From Dyella jiangningensis (GTDB lineage Bacteria; Pseudomonadota; Gammaproteobacteria; Xanthomonadales; Rhodanobacteraceae): a stretch of DNA of 64,000 nucleotides. The stretch lies in the NCBI GenBank assembly GCA_000632805.1, contig CP007444.1, positions 2,046,001 through 2,110,000 of the forward strand, in the 5' to 3' direction. A program made the translations under genes and the position numbers. Numbering within the stretch: position 1 is the stretch's first letter; every line of letters begins with the position of its first letter. The notes under the pieces were generated by a model, which ran no database searches, was not told the origin of the DNA, and saw only the letters and a program-made list of their open reading frames with translations. This document shows positions 8,099-16,713 of the stretch, one piece after another.

Positions 8099-9601
8099 CT
8101 ACGGGCTATGGGCCGGCGTCTGGTCGAAGCCGACTCGCTCGAGGCGATTCCCTGCGGAGCGCGCAAACGCGTCGCCGCTGTTGCCGCCCAACGCAATAGA
8201 AAGCTGCAGCGTGTCGAGATGCCGGGCCGTCGTCGCGCGGATGTGATTGATCAAGGCGCGCTGGTAAGTCCGCTCGGCATCCAGCACCTGCAGAACGCCG
8301 ATCTCGCCAGCACGGTAGCCTTGCTGAGTCAGGCGGAGGCTGGTGCTGGCGGCGTCCAGGGCATGTTGCTGTGCTTCGTATTCCTCGCCGTCATGGCTGA
8401 TGGCCTGCAGCACGTCGGCAACTTGCCCCAGCGCCACGACCAATGTCTGCCGATAATCAGCCATGGACGCGTCATAGCCATCGATCGATGCACGCCGGTT
8501 CGCCTGCAGCGTTCCGCCATGGAAGATCGGCCCCGTCAGTCCGCCCACCAGTCCCCACAGCGTTCCACCACCCGGGCCGACCTGACTCAACGATGCCGAA
8601 AGCTGCAGATGAGGATACATGTCCGCCGTAGCGACGCCGATGGCAGCGCTGGCCGCGTGGAGCTGCGCCTCCGCCTCCAGGATGTCCGGGCGTTCGCGCG
8701 CGAGTTCGGACGGCAGGCTCATAGGCAGGTCGGCTGGCAGCACAAATTCGTCGAGATCGAAATCTGGCGGCACCCAGTCGGCGGGCCCCTTGCCCGCCAG
8801 CACCGAGAGCGCGTGACGCGCGGCGTCTCGCTGCTGTGCGAGAGGTGGAAGCAGAGTCTCGTCCTGAGCCAACTGGCTCGTTGCCAATGCCACATCAACT
8901 TGTGTTGCGCTCCCATAACGGTGCGCGGTCTGCACGAGCTCGAGGTTCTTGCGGTCGTTGGTCAGCAGTGTCTGAACTGCCTGGATTTGCGCCCTGGCAG
9001 AAGCAAGCAGTAGTGCCTGGCTGGCGACGTTGCCCGTCACGGTGAGATACGCGGCGTCGAAGCGATGCCGTTGAAGCTCGGCCAGTGCGGCCTGCTCTTC
9101 CACCTTGCGTCTGGTGCCGCCAAAGAGGTCGAAGTCGAAGCTCACCTGCGGGCCGACCGCGTAAAAGTTGGATGTCGCAAGCGCGCCGGCACGGTCGGCA
9201 CGTTGCCTGCCGCCCGCGGCGCCCACGTCCAGCTGCGGCAACAAGCTGCCTCGAGTCGCCGCCACCGCCTCATCCGCCTGGCGGATCGTGGCGTCGGCTG
9301 CTTCCAGATCGAGGTTGCCGGATATGGCCTGCCGCATCACCCGATCAAGCTTCGCGGAGCCAAAGATTTGCCACCAATCGCCGTCGGCCTTCTTATCGAA
9401 GTCGATATGCGAAGCGCCTTTCGAATCACCCTCGTGAGAAAGCCGCCGCTCGGCGTCGAGGTCGTAGTGCTGCGACGCAGGCGCAGCCGGTCGGGCGAAA
9501 TCAGGGCCGACCATGCAACCTGACAGAAGGGCCAGCACAGGTATTGCGAGAAGCGCCCATCGGGCAGTTCGTATGGAAAGAGAGAAGCTGGCCGTTGTCA
9601 T
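8099..9601 (-). CDS. Outer membrane factor lipoprotein of an RND/MFS efflux system (NodT/OprM type)
   Basis: 500 aa from the ATG at 9601, with GGCGGAG before it. An alternative ATG at 9619 overlaps the stop of the transporter gene (TGATG), so the true start could be six codons earlier. The N-terminus is a lipoprotein signal with lipobox LLSG-Cys29, followed by MVGPDFARPA, a hallmark of the NodT family. Two OEP repeats with long helices follow (for example QALLLASARAQIQAVQTLLTNDRKNLE and QQHALDAASTSLRLTQQGYRAGEI). It should form the TolC-like trimeric channel that completes the pump with the two genes upstream. Confidence 0.92.
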   Translation of the reverse strand: MTTASFSLSIRTARWALLAIPVLALLSGCMVGPDFARPAAPASQHYDLDAERRLSHEGDSKGASHIDFDKKADGDWWQIFGSAKLDRVMRQAISGNLDLEAADATIRQADEAVAATRGSLLPQLDVGAAGGRQRADRAGALATSNFYAVGPQVSFDFDLFGGTRRKVEEQAALAELQRHRFDAAYLTVTGNVASQALLLASARAQIQAVQTLLTNDRKNLELVQTAHRYGSATQVDVALATSQLAQDETLLPPLAQQRDAARHALSVLAGKGPADWVPPDFDLDEFVLPADLPMSLPSELARERPDILEAEAQLHAASAAIGVATADMYPHLQLSASLSQVGPGGGTLWGLVGGLTGPIFHGGTLQANRRASIDGYDASMADYRQTLVVALGQVADVLQAISHDGEEYEAQQHALDAASTSLRLTQQGYRAGEIGVLQVLDAERTYQRALINHIRATTARHLDTLQLSIALGGNSGDAFARSAGNRLERVGFDQTPAHSP

Positions 9602-9618
9602 TGTCGGCTCCGCCACCA

Positions 9619-11115
9619 TCAGTGGCTTGTGCGTGATTTGCGTAGAAAGAACGCCAGTGGGCTGGCGACGAGCATGGCAACAAGCAAGAGCTTGAACTGC
9701 CCGATGACGGCGACCACTGCCGCCTGACCGGTAACCGCCTCGTTGAGCAGCGCGAGCTGGCTTCCGGCGAGATGACCGGTTGTCCGAGCGACCGGACCGT
9801 ACGGCCGCAAATGCTTGGCAAGAGCCAAGTGCATGCTCTGCGTGTTGGCGTAGAAGAAGATCTGGACGATCGAAATCCCCAGCGTGCTGCCGAACAATCG
9901 GGCCAGGTTGAAGATGACGGTCGCTTCCGAGCGGCGCACCGGATCCAGTGTGGAAAAAGCCGCGCGGCTCAGCGCAGGCAACAACATGCCCAAGCCAGCT
10001 CCCTGCAACGCGCCGGCTGCCATCACCGGCGAGGCATCCATCACGGGCGAATAGCCGAGCATCAGCCAGGTTCCAATCGCCGAGAGCGCGGCGCCACCGA
10101 GCACGAAGATCCGGTTGTCGAGCCATGACGGCACGCGCCAGGTCAGGATCAGGCCGCCAACCAACGCCGCCCCCCGTGGCAAGGTCAGATACCCGGCCGT
10201 GTCCGCCGGATAGCCCAGAAGCTCCTCAAGCATCGGCGAGGTGAGCGCCAGCGTCGGCAGCAAGACGAAGCCGTAGATGAAGTACATCGCCGTGGCCACG
10301 CTGAAGTTGCGGTCCCGGAACACGGTTGTGTTGAGGTAGTGATTTTTCCTTGTGAGGGCATGCATGAGGTAGAGATAGCAGCCCAGGGATGCGGCAATTG
10401 CCTCGACGCGGATTTCAGTGGAGGCAAACCATTCGAGGCGCTCTCCACGATCAAGCAGCATCTGCAGGCCGGCGATGCCGACGGAAAAGGCCGCGAAGCC
10501 GAAAAAGTCGAACGGCGCGCTCTGCGGGGCTTTCTTCTCATGAAGACAGAGCGCCACGACAAGAAAGATGCCGATCGCAATCGGAAGGCTGAGATAGAAG
10601 ATCGAGTGCCATCCATGAAACTCACTCAACCAGCCACCGACGGCCGGGCCGCTGACGATGCCCAGCATGGCCGTCACGCTCCACGTCGGTCCGATATGCC
10701 CGTGCCTGAGCGGTGGCAGTTCGTCGAGCAGAATGGCCATGGATAAAGGGGCAAGCGTGCCGCTGGCTGCCCCCTGGATGATTCGGGCGCCCACGAACGA
10801 AAGTGGCGTCGTAGCCAACGTATCGAGCACCAAAGTCACCGCGAATAGCGCCAACGAAAGCAGGAAGATCCGCTTGCGCCCAAACCTGCCTGCAAGCCAG
10901 TGCGTCATCGGCATCACGAGGGCGCCCGCCGCGATGTAGGACGAAAATACCCAGCCGATTTCGTCATCGGTCATCGACAGGCCGCCCTGCACGTGAAGTA
11001 CCGCTGCGTTTGGTACCGAGATATTGAATGCCTGCATGTACGTCGCAAGCACGCCGGCCATGATGAGCGCACGGTGGCGCCACACTACTGCGCGCGGGCT
11101 CGTATCGGCGCTCAC
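9619..11115 (-). CDS. MFS multidrug transporter, DHA2/EmrB family (14 TM)
   Basis: 498 aa, starting at a GTG (11115) that overlaps the stop of the adaptor gene (GTGA). Many hydrophobic segments fit the 14-TM DHA2 type. The antiporter motif appears as GWLSEFHGWHSIFYLSLP in the TM5 area, and the TM2-3 loop motif as WLAGRFGRKRIF. It should export drugs or toxic amphiphiles across the inner membrane using the proton gradient. Together with the periplasmic adaptor and the outer membrane factor it forms an EmrAB-TolC type tripartite pump in one operon with tight overlaps. Confidence 0.93.
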   Translation of the reverse strand: MSADTSPRAVVWRHRALIMAGVLATYMQAFNISVPNAAVLHVQGGLSMTDDEIGWVFSSYIAAGALVMPMTHWLAGRFGRKRIFLLSLALFAVTLVLDTLATTPLSFVGARIIQGAASGTLAPLSMAILLDELPPLRHGHIGPTWSVTAMLGIVSGPAVGGWLSEFHGWHSIFYLSLPIAIGIFLVVALCLHEKKAPQSAPFDFFGFAAFSVGIAGLQMLLDRGERLEWFASTEIRVEAIAASLGCYLYLMHALTRKNHYLNTTVFRDRNFSVATAMYFIYGFVLLPTLALTSPMLEELLGYPADTAGYLTLPRGAALVGGLILTWRVPSWLDNRIFVLGGAALSAIGTWLMLGYSPVMDASPVMAAGALQGAGLGMLLPALSRAAFSTLDPVRRSEATVIFNLARLFGSTLGISIVQIFFYANTQSMHLALAKHLRPYGPVARTTGHLAGSQLALLNEAVTGQAAVVAVIGQFKLLLVAMLVASPLAFFLRKSRTSH

Positions 11116-12209
11116 CTGCCAGCCTCCGCCAAGGCTCCCGTCGGCGCGGTATCCACGCGCGCATAGACGCTGATGCCGGAGTACAGCGGCCGCTTGGGAT
11201 CGACCGCATCCAGTTCCAGCCGCACCGGAAGGCGCTGCACCACTTTCACCCAGTTGCCGGTCGCGTTCTCCGGTGGAAGCACCGCGAACTCCGAGCCGGT
11301 GCCAGGGCTCATGCTCACCACGTGCGCCTTGAATTCGTGCCCGGGATAGGCGTCGACCTCGATCGTTGCGGCTTGGCCGCGTTGCATGTGCGTCAACCCG
11401 GTCTCACGAAAATTCGCCTCTATCCAGACGTCGCGACTCGACATCATCGAGAACACCGGGGCACCGACGGTCACAAAATCGCCGACCTGCAGGTCATCGA
11501 CCCTGGTCACGATGCCATCGTCGGGAGCCAGGACATCGGTGTACGAAAGATCGAGCTTGGCGCGATCCAGCTGCGCCTTGGCCTCGCGCACGGCGGGATG
11601 CCGGTCGATATCGATGTCCGGATCGCCGGAAAGTCCGGCAACCGTGTTTGCCGCTTGCTGCTGCACCGAAGCGATATGCTGCCTTGCTATTTTCAGCTCG
11701 GTCTCCGCCTGCTCATACGCGGCACGCGATGCGAAATCGGAGGCAAGCAAGGCTTTCTTGCGGTCGAATTCCCGGCCGGCGAAGTCCGCAGAGTCCTTCG
11801 CCGACTGAAGCTCGGCCAACTGCTGGCGGTAGGTTGCCTTGAGCGCCTCGACCTGCAAACGCGCACTGCCCAGCCTCGCCCCGGCCTGCTCAACCGCAAT
11901 CCGATAGGGTTCGGGGTCGACGCGAAATAATAGCTGCCCCTTGCGCACGTTCTCGTTGTCCTTGACCGCGATCTGCACGACCTGACCGGAAACTCGCGCA
12001 TTGATCGAATCCTTCGCCGCACGGACAAATGCATCGTCGGTGGTGACGTAGCGTCGTCCCGCCAGATACATGGCCCCGCCTCCGATCAGGAGCAGCAAAG
12101 GCAATCCCAGCATCAGCGACTTGCGCCAACGAGCGCTCACGCTTCGGTTTGCGGCATCGCTGTCCGCACTTGGATGGATCACGATCTCATCGGGTTGTTT
12201 GACATTCAT
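11112..12209 (-). CDS. HlyD/EmrA family periplasmic adaptor
   Basis: 365 aa from the ATG at 12209. A single TM anchor lies at residues about 31-50 (KSLMLGLPLLLLIGGGAMYLAG). The biotinyl-lipoyl half follows (RVSGQVVQIAVKDNENVRKGQLLFRVDPEPY), then an alpha-helical hairpin (about 100-190), the second half-motif (VLAPDDGIVTRVDDLQVGDFV), and a beta-barrel ending near GISVYARVDTAP. It links the MFS transporter to the outer membrane factor. It is the first gene of the operon, and its 5' leader is about 220 nt if the promoter at 12438-12466 is used. The TetR gene is divergent. Confidence 0.92.
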   Translation of the reverse strand: MNVKQPDEIVIHPSADSDAANRSVSARWRKSLMLGLPLLLLIGGGAMYLAGRRYVTTDDAFVRAAKDSINARVSGQVVQIAVKDNENVRKGQLLFRVDPEPYRIAVEQAGARLGSARLQVEALKATYRQQLAELQSAKDSADFAGREFDRKKALLASDFASRAAYEQAETELKIARQHIASVQQQAANTVAGLSGDPDIDIDRHPAVREAKAQLDRAKLDLSYTDVLAPDDGIVTRVDDLQVGDFVTVGAPVFSMMSSRDVWIEANFRETGLTHMQRGQAATIEVDAYPGHEFKAHVVSMSPGTGSEFAVLPPENATGNWVKVVQRLPVRLELDAVDPKRPLYSGISVYARVDTAPTGALAEAGR

Positions 12210-12416
12210 GGAATCGAGAAGAGCCGGTGGAAAGGGTGAGGTGCCGCAATAGCCTCATGTCACGGGCAAAGTCCCCCCTTTGGCGACGCCATCTGGCATC
12301 ACCAACGGGTTGCTTCCGTTGCGTGTCGCGACGACCGACCCCGCCGGGCCCACGATCCGCGTCGCGTTCATTGACCTGCTTGTGCCGGGCATGCCCGGCG
12401 CGGTCTTCCGTATCGC

Positions 12417-12444
12417 TTGAATTTTGTTCCTTTGCGGATAATAT
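12417..12444 (+). promoter_or_regulatory. Weak promoter for tetR, overlapping the divergent efflux promoter
   Basis: TTGAAT (12417-12422) and TAATAT (12439-12444) are 16 bp apart on the plus strand. The -10 shares bases with the minus-strand -10, so both directions could be closed by one bound repressor. Confidence 0.35.
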
Positions 12445-12466
12445 TCCCGGCAACACCATGGGTCAA
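12438..12466 (-). promoter_or_regulatory. Sigma70-like promoter for the efflux operon
   Basis: On the minus strand TTGACC (12466-12461) and TATTAT (12443-12438) are spaced by exactly 17 bp and point at the adaptor gene. This is one of the best promoter matches in the window. Confidence 0.55.
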
Positions 12467-12472
12467 GTATTT

Positions 12473-12490
12473 TTATGCGCATCAGTACAA
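12473..12490. promoter_or_regulatory. Imperfect dyad over the tetR start codon
   Basis: TTATGC-N6-GTACAA covers the ATG of tetR (12475). It matches 10 of 12 arm positions of the perfect dyad TTGTAC-N6-GTACAA at 1199-1216, with the same spacing. This is a candidate TetR binding site; part of it is coding sequence, so chance is possible. Confidence 0.35.
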
Positions 12491-13104
12491 AAAAAGAGCA
12501 GCTCGTAAAACGTCCTCGTGGACGGCCTCGCGCATATGAGCCCGACGTCGCCCTGCGCCAGGCGGCGAACGCCTTCTGGAAAGCCGGCTATGCCGGCACG
12601 TCGCTTGACGATATCTCCGCTGCCACGGGGATGAATCGCCCTAGCCTGCGAGCGGCTTTTGGAGACAAGCACGATATCTACGTAAAAGCGCTGCGCGACT
12701 ACTGGTCACGAAAGTTCGCGGCGATACATGACGCATTCGCCGGCGACAAGGCACTCGGCGAGACGCTGATGCGTGTCTACGACGCGGCGCTATCGATCTA
12801 TTTCTCGGGTGACGAACAGGTGCTTGGCTGCTTTGTGGTGGCCACCGCCGTCACCGAAGCGCCAGGCGATGCCGAGATCCAGGACATCGTCGCCGGAGGC
12901 TTTCGTAAGCTGGATGCTGATTTCGAAGCACGCTTCAAGAAGGCGCTTCAAAGGGGTGAGCTGAAGCCCGGGGCTGACACCAAGGCACTTGCGACGCTAG
13001 CCAGCGCAACCATGCAGACCCTGGCCATTCGCGCTCGCTCTGGCACGCCTCGCGGTGAATTGCGAAAGCTCGCCCAGAAGGCAACCAACGTCTTGTGCTC
13101 ATGA
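12475..13104 (+). CDS. TetR/AcrR family transcriptional regulator
   Basis: 209 aa, ATG at 12475. After a basic N-terminus (KRPRGRPRAYEPD) the helix-turn-helix is clear: AFWKAGYAGTSLDDISAATG, then RPSLRAAFGDKHDIYVKAL. The ligand domain fills residues about 75-209 and resembles TetR_C of the type found beside efflux pumps. It is divergent from the three-gene efflux operon, with 265 bp between start codons, and most likely represses it. The inducer is unknown. Confidence 0.92.
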   Translation: MRISTKKEQLVKRPRGRPRAYEPDVALRQAANAFWKAGYAGTSLDDISAATGMNRPSLRAAFGDKHDIYVKALRDYWSRKFAAIHDAFAGDKALGETLMRVYDAALSIYFSGDEQVLGCFVVATAVTEAPGDAEIQDIVAGGFRKLDADFEARFKKALQRGELKPGADTKALATLASATMQTLAIRARSGTPRGELRKLAQKATNVLCS

Positions 13105-13183
13105 AGCGTGAGCAAGAACATGGGCAAGCGCACGGCCTGGGGTTGAGCCAGATTCCGGACTTCCGGCACCCCGCCGGTGCCTC

Positions 13184-13705
13184 ATGACGAACCGGCTGCC
13201 GGATATCATCGCCGAAGACCTTGACGTGCTCTTTTGCGGCATCAATCCCGGGTTGGCCGCTGCATTGGCGGGACACCATTTTCTCGGCAGAAGCAACCGG
13301 TTCTGGGCGGTGCTGCACCTCGCTGGCTTCACGCCCGCTGAGATTTCGCCCCATAGCGGTCATCTACTGCTGGAGTACGGCTGCGGCATAACTTCTGCGG
13401 TAGGCCGGGCAACCGCGAGCGCCGAGGAGCTGTCGCCGAGCGAGTTCGTTGCTGCCACGCACGAGTTGGAGCAAAAGATTGCGCGCTATAAGCCACGCTT
13501 TGTCGCCTTTCTTGGCAAGGCTGCGTACGCCGGGATGAAAGGCCAGCGCGTCATCGACTGGGGCCTCCAGCCAGATCGTATACACGGCACTACCGTATGG
13601 GTGCTGCCCAATCCAAGCGGAAGAAACCGATCGTTCCAACTCGATCGTTTGGTCAGCGCTTATCGTCATCTTTATCTGGAAGTGCTTGCCACGCTAGATG
13701 ACTAG
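13184..13705 (+). CDS. mug: G/U mismatch-specific DNA glycosylase (Mug/TDG)
   Basis: 173 aa. The two signature motifs of the Mug/TDG branch of uracil-DNA glycosylases are present: GINPG at residues 19-23 (the Asn polarises the water) and LPNPSGRNRSF towards the C-terminus, which inserts into the minor groove. HHFLGRSNRFWAVLHLAG also matches the family. The enzyme removes uracil or ethenocytosine mispaired with guanine and starts base-excision repair. The gene stands alone after tetR, separated by 79 nt. Confidence 0.93.
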   Translation: MTNRLPDIIAEDLDVLFCGINPGLAAALAGHHFLGRSNRFWAVLHLAGFTPAEISPHSGHLLLEYGCGITSAVGRATASAEELSPSEFVAATHELEQKIARYKPRFVAFLGKAAYAGMKGQRVIDWGLQPDRIHGTTVWVLPNPSGRNRSFQLDRLVSAYRHLYLEVLATLDD

Positions 13706-14098
13706 CATCGCCCTTCAAACAGCACGGGCGCCCAATTCATTCATGCGCCCTCCCCGCCCGAGTGCATCCCCCAGGCGCACCCACGCATTCGCGATAACGC
13801 GTCCTGATTAATTCGCTTCACCGTATTGCTTGTACAGCAAGTTGAGGCAGAGGCTCCCGGCACAATCACGCAATAAGAAGGGAAGAGCCTGCTCGTAGAG
13901 CACGTTCACGGATGTCCACTTCGATTGAAGACGGATCCACGCTTCTGCCGGAACAGCGGCCATGCTTAAGTAAATTTACGGGAAGGGATTCGGTATTCCT
14001 TCGCTATGCGGGTTTTCCTCCGACCTGTCTACTTGGGGCGACCGTCCACCTTCTTTAGCGCCGCGACGAGGGTCGCGAACGCCCTTTGGGAGAGACAC
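13706..14098. other. Intergenic region, no gene seen
   Basis: 393 bp between mug and the DUF1254 gene, less GC-rich than its surroundings around 13,965-14,030. I see a small hairpin-forming dyad TTGCT-TGTAC-AGCAA (13826-13840) and no credible ORF. The promoter of the DUF1254 pair probably lies here, but I could not pick a convincing -35/-10. Confidence 0.4.
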
Positions 14099-15559
14099 AT
14101 GAACGCGCTCCGACATTGGGCAATGACAGGGTGGCCCACCCTACTCGCGGTCCTCTTCGTAACATTCATGACCTGCAGTGCGAGCGTTTGCGCGGGAGCC
14201 GTCCCGTCAGCCGCCGACGCAAGAACTGATCTATCGCTTGAAGAGGCGCGCGCGATCGCCAAGGAGGCGACGATCTACGGCTTTCCGATGGTAGACAGCT
14301 ATCGCATCCAGTACTCGTATTTCGTGGATACCTCCAGCCCGGAATACAAGGCCGACTGGAACAGGATCTACAACAACGCCAGGGTCTATACGCCTGACGA
14401 CAAAGCCATCCAGACGCCCAACTCGGACACCCCGTATTCGTACGTAGGGGCCGATCTGCGTGCCGAACCCATCGTCCTCACCGTGCCGAAGATCGAGAAG
14501 GGGCGCTACTACTCCTTGCAGTTCATCGACATGTACACCTTCAACTTCTCCTACGTGGGAAGCCGTGCTACCGGAAACGACAGCGGGGCGTTCCTTTTGG
14601 CGGGCCCGGGCTGGAAAGGAGCCACACCCAAGGGCATCAAGGCGGTGATTCGATCGGAGACCGAATTCGCCTTCATCCTGTACCGAACGCAGCTATTCAG
14701 TCCGGAGGATATCGACAACGTCAAGCGCATCCAGGCCGGTTACAAGGTGCAGACGCTGTCGGCTTTTCTGGGAAAGGCTGCGCCACCCCCGGCCCCAAAG
14801 ATCGATTTCATCACGCCGATGTCCGCCGATGATGAGCGAACGTCGTTGCGGTTCTTCAACGAGCTGAACTTTCTCCTGCAGTTTTGCCCCACCGACCCGT
14901 CTGAGAGAAGCCTCATGTCCAGGCTGGCGAAGATAGGCGTGGGCGCTGGCAAGCCCTTCAATGAAGCCTCGCTTTCACCCGAATTGCGCGAGGCTCTGCA
15001 AAACGGCATGGCCGACGCATGGAAGGCGTTCGCCGACTTCAAGGCCACGCAACTGGACACCGGAAAGATCACCAGTGGAGATGGTTTCGGAACGCGCCAA
15101 TACCTCAAGAACGATTACATGCGGCGCATGGCGTCGGCAGCGCTGGGCATCTATGGAAACTCCAAACAGGAGGCGATCTATCCTGCCTATTTTCTCGATG
15201 CCGACCACCAGAAGATCGACGGCTCCCACCGGTACATCATGCGATTTTCGCCCGGAGCGCTTCCACCGGTTAACGCGTTCTGGTCATTGACCATGTACGA
15301 GCTTCCACAGAGTCTGCTGTTCGCCAACCCCATCAACCGCTACCTGATCAACTCCACCATGCTTCCGGAGCTGAAGCGCGACGGGGATGGCGGCATCACG
15401 ATTTATGTACAGAACAGCTCGCCCGGCAAGGACAAGGAAAGTAACTGGCTCCCTGCTCCCAAAGGCCCGTTCTTTCTGGCCATGCGCTTGTACTGGCCCA
15501 AAGAGCAAGCCCTGGATGGCCAATGGAAAGCGCCGGCGTTGCAGCGAATCAATCCCTGA
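14099..15559 (+). CDS. Secreted DUF1254/DUF1214 domain protein (long form)
   Basis: 486 aa from the ATG at 14099, which has GGGAGAG upstream; the open frame back to 14006 is not needed. The signal peptide covers residues 1 to about 37 (LLAVLFVTFMTCSASVCAGA). The DUF1254 part starts around EARAIAKEATIYGFPMVDSYR and includes NSDTPYSYVGADLRAEPIVLTVP. The DUF1214 part is C-terminal (GALPPVNAFWSLTMYELPQ, then NRYLINS). The biochemical role of this family is not established; members are periplasmic and often occur as pairs. The next gene, 14 nt on, is a shorter paralogue. Confidence 0.88.
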   Translation: MNALRHWAMTGWPTLLAVLFVTFMTCSASVCAGAVPSAADARTDLSLEEARAIAKEATIYGFPMVDSYRIQYSYFVDTSSPEYKADWNRIYNNARVYTPDDKAIQTPNSDTPYSYVGADLRAEPIVLTVPKIEKGRYYSLQFIDMYTFNFSYVGSRATGNDSGAFLLAGPGWKGATPKGIKAVIRSETEFAFILYRTQLFSPEDIDNVKRIQAGYKVQTLSAFLGKAAPPPAPKIDFITPMSADDERTSLRFFNELNFLLQFCPTDPSERSLMSRLAKIGVGAGKPFNEASLSPELREALQNGMADAWKAFADFKATQLDTGKITSGDGFGTRQYLKNDYMRRMASAALGIYGNSKQEAIYPAYFLDADHQKIDGSHRYIMRFSPGALPPVNAFWSLTMYELPQSLLFANPINRYLINSTMLPELKRDGDGGITIYVQNSSPGKDKESNWLPAPKGPFFLAMRLYWPKEQALDGQWKAPALQRINP

Positions 15560-15573
15560 ACCAGGACACGATC

Positions 15574-16599
15574 ATGCGCCTCCACGCTATGAGCTACGCA
15601 GTCACCGCCCTTCTCCTTGGCGCCGCATATGTCCATGCGGACCCATCGACCGGTGAAACAGTTCCAGTCACCGTGGACAACTTCCCTCGCGCCGAGTCAG
15701 ACATCTATTTCTCGTCCGTATTCAAGCGTGGCGGTGTCGGCACCTTTCATCATGAGCGTGAGCCTGCCTCCATCGACAAGCAGGATGTCATTCGCCTCAA
15801 TCGCGACACGCTTTACTCATCCGCCGTATTCGACCTGGATGCGGGCCCGGTGACGATCACCCTTCCCGATGCCGGCAAGCGCTTCATGTCGATGCAGGTC
15901 ATCAACGAAGACCACTACGTGCCGGATGTCTTTTATGGTGCGGGAAACTACACGCTCGACAAGTCGAAGATAGGGACGCGCTATGTGGTGGTCGCCGTTC
16001 GAACCCTGGTCGATCCCGGTAATCCAAAGGACCTTGAGGCCGCGCACGCGCTGCAGGACGCGATCAAGGTTCAGCAGGCAAGCAAGGGCACCTTCGAGGT
16101 TCCGCATTGGGACCCGGTGAGTCAAAAAAAGGTCCGCGACGCCCTGCTCGTTCTCGGCTCCACCCTTCCCAGCTTCAAGGACGCGTTTGGCAAGAAGGGC
16201 GAGGTCGATCCGATACGACATCTCATCGGGACGGCAACCGGATGGGGCGGCAATCCGGACAAGGATGCCATCTACCTGAATGTCACGCCGACCAGGAACG
16301 ATGGCAAAACGATTTACCACCTGTCGGTCAAGGACGTGCCGGTCGATGCTTTCTGGTCGATCAGCGTGTACAACGCCAAGGGGTACTTCGAAAAAAATTC
16401 CCTGAACGCGTATGCGCTCAACAACATCACCGCAAAGAAAGGCGCAGACGGCTCCATTACCGTGCAGTTCGGCGGCTGCGACGGCAAGGTGCCCAACTGC
16501 CTTCCCATCGTGCCGGGGTGGAATTACACGGTGCGTCTCTATCGACCCCGTCAGGACATCGTGACCGGCGCCTGGAAATTCCCGGCGGCACACGAGTAG
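15574..16599 (+). CDS. Secreted DUF1254/DUF1214 domain protein (short form)
   Basis: 341 aa from the ATG at 15574; earlier in-frame starts overlap the preceding gene. A signal peptide MRLHAMSYAVTALLLGAAYVHA is followed by NFPRAESDIYFSSVFKRGG and INRDT-like RLNRDTLYSSAVFDLDAGP, the family's N-terminal motif. The C-terminal DUF1214 signature is DVPVDAFWSISVYNAKGYF with a Cys pair near VQFGGCDGKVPNCLP. It is co-directional with the longer paralogue and clearly in the same operon. Function unknown; both proteins should sit in the periplasm. Confidence 0.88.
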   Translation: MRLHAMSYAVTALLLGAAYVHADPSTGETVPVTVDNFPRAESDIYFSSVFKRGGVGTFHHEREPASIDKQDVIRLNRDTLYSSAVFDLDAGPVTITLPDAGKRFMSMQVINEDHYVPDVFYGAGNYTLDKSKIGTRYVVVAVRTLVDPGNPKDLEAAHALQDAIKVQQASKGTFEVPHWDPVSQKKVRDALLVLGSTLPSFKDAFGKKGEVDPIRHLIGTATGWGGNPDKDAIYLNVTPTRNDGKTIYHLSVKDVPVDAFWSISVYNAKGYFEKNSLNAYALNNITAKKGADGSITVQFGGCDGKVPNCLPIVPGWNYTVRLYRPRQDIVTGAWKFPAAHE

Positions 16600-16676
16600 C
16601 TGTCTGAGTTTGCCGCGGAACTGCGGGCACCCTTTTGGGGCGCTCACAGCCACTTCAGCGGCCTATCGAGTCCGCA

Positions 16677-16702
16677 GGCCACGCGCGCGCAAGCGCGTGG
16701 CC
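16677..16702. terminator. 10-bp perfect hairpin between convergent genes
   Basis: GGCCACGCGC (16677-16686) and GCGCGTGGCC (16693-16702) pair perfectly around GCGCAA. It sits between the converging DUF1254 pair and the first BNR gene. No T-run follows on either side, so it is a hairpin that may act as a bidirectional terminator or an mRNA end. Confidence 0.5.
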
Positions 16703-16713
16703 TTGACCCCAAC

